Source: an uncultured Actinomycetes bacterium (GTDB taxonomy: Bacteria; Actinomycetota; Acidimicrobiia; Acidimicrobiales; RAAP-2). From it: a stretch of DNA of 64,000 bases. Below, in pieces: positions 59,485-64,000 of this stretch. The stretch covers positions 123,850 through 187,849 of the forward strand of contig CAIKAC010000005.1 in NCBI GenBank assembly GCA_903825305.1, read 5' to 3'. Every line of letters begins with the position of its first letter. Positions within the stretch are counted from its first letter, which is position 1. The position numbers were made by a program, and so were the translations under genes. The notes beneath the pieces were generated by a model, which worked only from the letters and a program-made list of their open reading frames with translations, was not told the DNA's origin and searched no databases.

Positions 59485-60377
59485 CCGCAACGATGAACGA
59501 AACACAACACGATGACGAGCTCGTCTCTGAGACTGACGAGGCTGTGGCTCGAAAGAAGATTGACCTTGTCGTTCCTGGGCTGATTCTCACGGTTGTGGGT
59601 CTGAGTTTGGTTTTGTTCTTGGTCTATGTGATGTTCTTCACCACGCTTCGCCAAGAGCGCTCGCAACATCAACTCTTGAACATATTCACGACCCCTGCTG
59701 GTGCAGTTCCTTTGAGCGGCAAACTTCCCGCGAACGGTACCCCAGCAGCAGTGCTGACCATTCCGAGCATTGGTGTTCGTCAATTGGTATTGCAAGGCAC
59801 CACGGCAGTTGAAACCGCACAAGGTCCGGGCATCCTCACCCAAGCAGCTCGACCAGGCACCATTGGCAATGCCGTCATCATCGGCAGAAAGATGACCGCA
59901 GCGGCACCCTTTGCCAACTTGGACCAACTCCGCAAAGGTCAATCAATTTATGTAGCGAGCGGTCTTGGAAAATTCCGTTACGTGGTCTTCAAATACGGCA
60001 TCGCAACACCGGGTCAAGTGGACCCTGCATCACCGGTGAATCGACCGCAGTTGACTCTGGTGACGTCTAACAATCCTGTGGGATCAAGCGACCTGTACTA
60101 CGTGGTAGCCCGTCAACTCACCAAGCCCGGAGCTACGGCTCGGGTACGGCGCCCACCAACTGCTGCTGAACTCGGTTTGGCGGGATATCCCGGAGCGGTA
60201 CTTCCGTCGATCTTGCTCGGCTTGTTGTATCTCGTGGCCATTTCGCTCACCGTGGTGGCGTATCGGCGATACCGCGCGAATACCTGGACGATTTACTTGC
60301 TGACGACACCCATCATCTTGGCTGTGGCACTCTGGTGGTTCGAAAACCTCTACCTGCTGCTTCCAGCATCGATGTAA
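59481..60377 (+). CDS. Sortase-fold membrane protein with degenerate active site
   Basis: 298 residues. A cytoplasmic acidic N-terminus and one membrane helix (about 28-55) precede a sortase domain: VLTIPSIGVRQLVLQGTTA, AQGPGILTQAARPGTIGNAVII, FANLDQLRKGQSIYV and LTLVTS. Two further C-terminal helices (about 230-295) follow. The catalytic positions are altered: GHR is GRK (Arg136 where His belongs), TLxTC is TLVTS (Ser196 for Cys), and the downstream Arg position appears to be Tyr. It therefore should not transpeptidate LPXTG substrates. It overlaps the preceding gene by four bases and is followed by a lipoprotein gene. A scaffolding or binding role is inferred. Confidence 0.8.
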   Translation: MTATMNETQHDDELVSETDEAVARKKIDLVVPGLILTVVGLSLVLFLVYVMFFTTLRQERSQHQLLNIFTTPAGAVPLSGKLPANGTPAAVLTIPSIGVRQLVLQGTTAVETAQGPGILTQAARPGTIGNAVIIGRKMTAAAPFANLDQLRKGQSIYVASGLGKFRYVVFKYGIATPGQVDPASPVNRPQLTLVTSNNPVGSSDLYYVVARQLTKPGATARVRRPPTAAELGLAGYPGAVLPSILLGLLYLVAISLTVVAYRRYRANTWTIYLLTTPIILAVALWWFENLYLLLPASM

Positions 60378-60388
60378 GGACCGTTTCT

Positions 60389-60904
60389 GTGAACAAGGCC
60401 AAGGCGTACCAAGTCATTGTGAGTGTGGCGGTGGGAGCTGTGCTGCTTGCCGCCTGTTCGAGTGGATCATCGATGAGCGGTGGCACCACGACGACGCGGC
60501 CGAGCAAGATCAAGAACACCCAAGCTCCCATCATCACGCAGACGACCCTCACCATTAATGGGAAGACGGTGACCGTGCCTCGCGAGGAGTACACGCCCAA
60601 TCGCCCCATCTCTTCCTTCCAAGACAATGGCACCTACGTCATCATCTCGAACAAAGGCGTGCTGCCCCAGGTGTTGAATGCGCCCGCCTTTCCGGTGACC
60701 ATTTCCTGGTTCAACCTCACGGCCAAGCCGGTGACCGTTAACTTCGCCTTCTTTGGAACGCCGGGCTCTCAGATCATTGAGCCGGGGTCAAGTTACAGCT
60801 ACACCGCCAAGTCCGATGGCAACATCAGCTACGTGACCTCAACGGGCTACAACGGAACGGTTGGCATCGGTGAACTCCCCTTGCCTCCACTTCCCGCTGG
60901 CTGA
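60389..60904 (+). CDS. Small exported lipoprotein, last gene of pst locus
   Basis: 171 residues from GTG 60389, behind AAGGA. The signal ends in the lipobox VLLAAC with Cys23, followed by a Ser/Gly/Thr tether. The mature part (about 55-165) is beta-rich: PAFPVTISWFNLTAKPVTVNF, PGSQIIEPGSSYSY, and YVTSTGYNGTVGIGE, reminiscent of a cupredoxin-like sandwich, but no histidine or cysteine ligands for copper are present. It starts 12 bases after the pseudo-sortase gene, indicating co-transcription. Confidence 0.75.
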   Translation: MNKAKAYQVIVSVAVGAVLLAACSSGSSMSGGTTTTRPSKIKNTQAPIITQTTLTINGKTVTVPREEYTPNRPISSFQDNGTYVIISNKGVLPQVLNAPAFPVTISWFNLTAKPVTVNFAFFGTPGSQIIEPGSSYSYTAKSDGNISYVTSTGYNGTVGIGELPLPPLPAG

Positions 60905-60949
60905 GCCACGCATTCGGTGAGCACTCGGGGAGCGAAGCGCTTAGTTCAT

Positions 60950-61666
60950 TCAGCCTGAAAGTGATGCCAGCGGCGTTGAACTGGTCGGAGCCTTCACGCT
61001 GAATGCTTCATTCCAGTGGTTCAACACCACGGCAAGATGCTCAGTCTGTGAAGCCGTGCGACCAATTGCGGTAGCGCCAATGGGGAGATAGGTGCCGGGG
61101 TCCAAGAAGATGGTGCTCTCTGACGACGTACCTTTGCTGGAGTTGCTGCCCGTAATCGAAATCGCTTTGCGACCTTGAATCATGGCGTTCTCATTAACGG
61201 TCATGTTCGAACCGCTTGGATAGAGCGGGGTGACTTCTGCTCCGATGGAAAGGGTAGAAATCAACGAACTGTAGGCAGAGTCTGAGGGCACGATAGAGAT
61301 CCATCGGCCGGTCCAGTTCTTGGCAACTGATGGCGTCAGGTTGAAGTTCTTTTCAAGGATGCTTGCGGACTGACTCACGAAGTACATGGTGGTGCCAACC
61401 AAGCGCAGTTCGAGCAGTGGTGACTTATTGACCAAGCTGACAACATCAGCCTGCGTGGCGCTGACCGATCCCGTGACACTTTGGGTTTGTCCACTCAGGG
61501 TGATGGCTTGTACGTAGTGAACTGCTGCGGCCCCGCTAATGGCATTTTGGGACTTGGCAATTAATGAGGCAGCCGAGGGGCCACTAGGGCTTGAGCTGCA
61601 GGCACTCAACGCAAGGGGAGCTGCGAGCAGGCCAGCAAAAACCGGGAGAGAAAATCGACGTCGCAC
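60950..61666 (-). CDS. Lipoprotein (LppX/LprG-like shape), unknown function
   Basis: 238 residues. A short basic start MRRRFSLP, hydrophobic signal and lipobox LALSAC (Cys23), then SSSPSGPSAASLIAKSQNAISGAAAVHYVQ. The sequence of a helix followed by long strands (TQSVTGSVSATQADV, GTTMYFVSQS, KAISITGSN...IFLDPGTYLPIGATAI) recalls the LprG/LppX/LolA-like lipid-carrier fold; this is fold-level guesswork. GTG 61666 has TAAGTT seven bases upstream. It is convergent with the pst locus. Confidence 0.75.
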   Translation of the reverse strand: MRRRFSLPVFAGLLAAPLALSACSSSPSGPSAASLIAKSQNAISGAAAVHYVQAITLSGQTQSVTGSVSATQADVVSLVNKSPLLELRLVGTTMYFVSQSASILEKNFNLTPSVAKNWTGRWISIVPSDSAYSSLISTLSIGAEVTPLYPSGSNMTVNENAMIQGRKAISITGSNSSKGTSSESTIFLDPGTYLPIGATAIGRTASQTEHLAVVLNHWNEAFSVKAPTSSTPLASLSG

Positions 61667-61990
61667 GGCGCAAAACTTAGCCCATCGCCCAACGGCCTCA
61701 AGGTGACATTTGCGTGTCGTTCATGACAGGTCTCATCGCTAGATCGTGTGACGAATCCGTGGCAATCGTGAATGCAGTTGTTCACAATTTCGGCTCCTAC
61801 ATTTCATGGCAAGCGAACCCTCTCAACACGTTTTTGACCCATTCCGTTCACCTTGGTTTCTTAGGTTTGCCTGTGTTGTTGTGAATTTCCCTAAACAAGC
61901 AGGTCCGCCCGTGAACATCTCAGAGAATCAGCGCCTAATGGCTAGCGATTCCTTGGTGTTCAACTCGTCAAGAGTAAGGAACATCTAACC
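61667..61990. promoter_or_regulatory. Intergenic region with several GTTCA sites before second collagen-like gene
   Basis: 324 bases without a credible gene. GTTCAT (61719), GTTCAC (61780 and 61846) and its reverse GTGAAC (61911) occur, as does TTGTGAATTTC (61879-61889), an 11-base word also found upstream of pstS (50195-50205). Phosphate or shared control of the collagen-like gene is possible. Confidence 0.35.
61674..61679 (-). promoter_or_regulatory. -10 element of lipoprotein gene (leaderless)
   Basis: TAAGTT on the minus strand, seven bases before GTG 61666. Confidence 0.45.
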
Positions 61991-64000
61991 GTGTCCACCA
62001 AGAAATCTGCTCCTGGTTCTCGCACAAACGGTCGCTACACACCATCGAAGGCGGTGATGCACCGTCAGGCCTTCGCCGCCATGGTGCTGTTGACGTCTGG
62101 TGTCTCGATGCTCGCCGAAGTTGGGCCAGCAAGTGCCGCGCAACCTCGAGGCCTGGTTCACGCAGACGCTCGCCCCTTTGTCCCAACCAAGATTTCTACT
62201 CACGCAGCTTTGGCACGCCACCAGCGCATCGCCGCGACCCACCCAGGACTCGCAACGCTGAGCAATTCATCAGCTACTTCCGCTGGCACCTTGAGCGCGA
62301 AGGTTTCGAACCGACTCGCGGCTCCTCGATACATCCTCACCGCTGCTGGGGTCACGGGACCCCAAGGTCGTCAAGGCGCTCAAGGTGCCACTGGTGTGCA
62401 AGGTCGTACCGGTACTGCTGGAGCCGTTGGTGCGCAAGGTCCCCAAGGTCTCCAAGGAGCGCAAGGTCGCCAAGGTGCACAAGGTCAAGTTGGTGCAACC
62501 GGTTCACAGGGTTCTCGTGGTTTCCAAGGTGCCACTGGTAACCAAGGTCGCCAAGGTGTTCAAGGAGCAACGGGTACGCAAGGCTTCCAAGGTGCCATTG
62601 GTGCCCAAGGTCTCCAAGGTGCTCAGGGTCTCCAAGGTGCTCAGGGTCGTCAAGGTGCACAAGGTACCCAAGGTGCGCAAGGCATCCAAGGTCTTCAAGG
62701 TAAGACGGGCTCTGTAGGTGCCCAAGGAGCGCAGGGTCTTCGCGGTTTCCAAGGTGCCACGGGTGCGCAAGGTCGTGCTGGTGCCACTGGTTCGCAAGGT
62801 GTTCAAGGACGCCAGGGCTACCAAGGTTCCACCGGCTACCAGGGCCGCCAAGGCGCCCAAGGTAACAACGGCGTTCAGGGTGCTCAGGGCTCACGCGGCT
62901 TCCAAGGTGTTACCGGTGCCCAAGGTCTCCAAGGCGCCCAAGGTCTTTCGGGCACCCAAGGTGCACAAGGTCTCCAAGGCAGCCAAGGTGTAACCGGTGC
63001 CCAAGGTAAGACCGGCGTTCAAGGCGCGGTTGGCGCGCAAGGTACTCAAGGCGCCCAAGGTGTTCAAGGTGCCCAAGGTACGCAAGGTCGTGCAGGGGCT
63101 ACCGGTACGCAAGGTGCCCAAGGTTCACGCGGCTTCCAGGGTTCATCGGGTGCTCAAGGTCGAGCTGGCGTTCAAGGTTCAAACGGCACCCAAGGTGCAC
63201 AAGGCCTTCGCGGCTTCCAGGGTGCCACGGGTGCCCAAGGTCGGGTCGGTGCCACGGGTGCTACCGGCTCCCAAGGTGCTCGCGGTTCCCAAGGTGCCAC
63301 TGGTAACCAAGGTAAGACCGGTGCCCAAGGTCAAGTTGGTGCACAAGGAGCGCAGGGCCTTCGCGGCTTCCAGGGTGCCACTGGTGCGCAGGGTCGCCAA
63401 GGTGAAGTCGGTGCTACCGGTTCCCAAGGTGCTCGCGGCCTCCAAGGTGCCACTGGTAACCAAGGTAAGACGGGTGCCCAAGGTCAAATCGGTGCTCAGG
63501 GTTATGCCGGTCGCCAGGGTTTCCAAGGTGCCACTGGTAACCAAGGTCGAGTAGGTGCTACCGGTGCTACTGGTGTGCAAGGTGCGGTCGGTCTTCAAGG
63601 AGCTACCGGCGCCCAAGGTGCAACGGGTGCAGGCGCAACCGGTGCTCAAGGTGGCACGGGTGTCCAAGGTGCCACTGGTGTTCAGGGCGCAACAGGCGCC
63701 CAAGGTGCAACAGGAGCCGGCGCCACGGGTGCTCAGGGTGCAACCGGTGCCCAAGGTGCCACCGGTGCCCAAGGTGCAACGGGAGCCGGCGCCACGGGTG
63801 CTCAGGGTGCAACCGGCGCCCAAGGTGCCACTGGTGTTCAGGGTGCCACCGGTGCCCAAGGTGCAACGGGAGCCGGCGCCACGGGTGCCCAAGGTGCAAC
63901 TGGAGTACAAGGAGCCACTGGCGCTACCGGCGCAGTCGGTGCGACTGGCGCAGTTGGTGCAACTGGTGCGGTTGGAGCAACAGGATCGGCCGGCGCCACG
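61991..64000 (+). CDS. Second collagen-like (Gly-X-Y) exported protein, 3' end beyond window
   Basis: The frame is open from GTG 61991 to the last base (670 codons), with an AAGAGTAAGGA ribosome site before the start. The N-terminus [19 protein letters not shown] matches the GRYTPKK...RQ region of the 39153 protein and leads into a hydrophobic export signal ending PASAAQ. A linker (to about residue 122) is followed by Gly-X-Y triplets to the window end. The early part uses GRQGAQ/GFQGAT triplets with Arg and Gln; the last part turns to GATGAQ with GAGAT interruptions like those of the first collagen-like protein. C-terminal anchoring cannot be seen. Confidence 0.85.
   Translation, partial: MSTKKSAPGSRTNGRYTPSKAVMHRQAFAAMVLLTSGVSMLAEVGPASAAQPRGLVHADARPFVPTKISTHAALARHQRIAATHPGLATLSNSSATSAGTLSAKVSNRLAAPRYILTAAGVTGPQGRQGAQGATGVQGRTGTAGAVGAQGPQGLQGAQGRQGAQGQVGATGSQGSRGFQGATGNQGRQGVQGATGTQGFQGAIGAQGLQGAQGLQGAQGRQGAQGTQGAQGIQGLQGKTGSVGAQGAQGLRGFQGATGAQGRAGATGSQGVQGRQGYQGSTGYQGRQGAQGNNGVQGAQGSRGFQGVTGAQGLQGAQGLSGTQGAQGLQGSQGVTGAQGKTGVQGAVGAQGTQGAQGVQGAQGTQGRAGATGTQGAQGSRGFQGSSGAQGRAGVQGSNGTQGAQGLRGFQGATGAQGRVGATGATGSQGARGSQGATGNQGKTGAQGQVGAQGAQGLRGFQGATGAQGRQGEVGATGSQGARGLQGATGNQGKTGAQGQIGAQGYAGRQGFQGATGNQGRVGATGATGVQGAVGLQGATGAQGATGAGATGAQGGTGVQGATGVQGATGAQGATGAGATGAQGATGAQGATGAQGATGAGATGAQGATGAQGATGVQGATGAQGATGAGATGAQGATGVQGATGATGAVGATGAVGATGAVGATGSAGAT
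63602..63900 (+). repeat. Tandem repeats in second collagen-like gene
   Basis: Near-identical units encoding [21 protein letters not shown] strings repeat here. Gly-Ala dipeptides break the triplet register, as in the 39822-40583 block. Confidence 0.65.

Noticed and set aside
62385..63554. Several Lys/Val-rich plus-strand frames and long minus-strand frames near the window end
   Set aside because: They are other-frame readings of the Gly-X-Y repeat; the frame from 61991 is continuous and has the export signal.

Overview
The window reads as a chromosomal segment of an actinobacterium, most likely from the Acidimicrobiia side of the phylum. The grounds are an HspR-type dnaK-grpE-dnaJ-hspR-clpB operon with a HAIR-like operator, a SenX3/RegX3-type phosphate two-component pair, a PurS/PurQ/PurL purine pathway, the actinobacterial tRNA-Asp/tRNA-Phe pair, LPXTG surface proteins, and start codons sitting 6-8 bases after a -10 hexamer (leaderless transcripts). 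The taxonomic call is inference. No rRNA gene, insertion sequence, prophage or CRISPR array was seen.

Layout. 1-2226: end of an iron-sulfur (CCG-domain) protein, then amt-glnK (ammonium uptake and its PII regulator) closed by a clear terminator. 2240-3702: cysC and gpmA on the minus strand. 3769-10327: HspR-controlled chaperone operon. 10407-23264: nucleotide synthesis (purA-D-B-C-S-Q, a small minus-strand gene, purL, a PHP phosphoesterase on the minus strand, purF-purM-pyrE), with most genes joined by 1-4 base stop/start overlaps. 23390-38915: mixed housekeeping and accessory genes, two LPXTG surface proteins, three tRNAs, an ABC-F ATPase, the tRNA hydroxylation protein TrhO, and ctaA. 39153-42167: a giant collagen-like secreted protein lying between divergent ctaA and ctaB. 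42242-50152: ctaB, a TlpA-type thioredoxin, an ABC-2 exporter, serS, regX3-senX3 and chrA. 50543-60904: an extended pst locus. 60950-61666: a lipoprotein gene. 61991 to the end: a second collagen-like protein that runs out of the window.

The most unusual part is the pst locus. After pstS-pstC-pstA-pstB come, apparently co-translated, a membrane-anchored second PstS, a 774-residue membrane-anchored protein whose C-terminal half looks like a PstS fold split by a Gly-Ser-Thr linker, a sortase-fold membrane protein in which the catalytic Cys and His (and probably Arg) are replaced, and a small lipoprotein. I read this as a candidate cell-surface phosphate-capture assembly built on a pseudo-sortase; that is a hypothesis. 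The two collagen-like proteins share an N-terminal GRYTPxK signal-region motif. The first has a block of 78/69-base repeats in which the Gly-X-Y register is broken by a Gly-Ala dipeptide at every repeat junction.

Gene packing is tight. Four convergent gene pairs share exactly four bases across their stop codons, and at least sixteen genes have a TANNNT hexamer 6-8 bases before the start codon. This leaderless pattern also helped choose several start sites.
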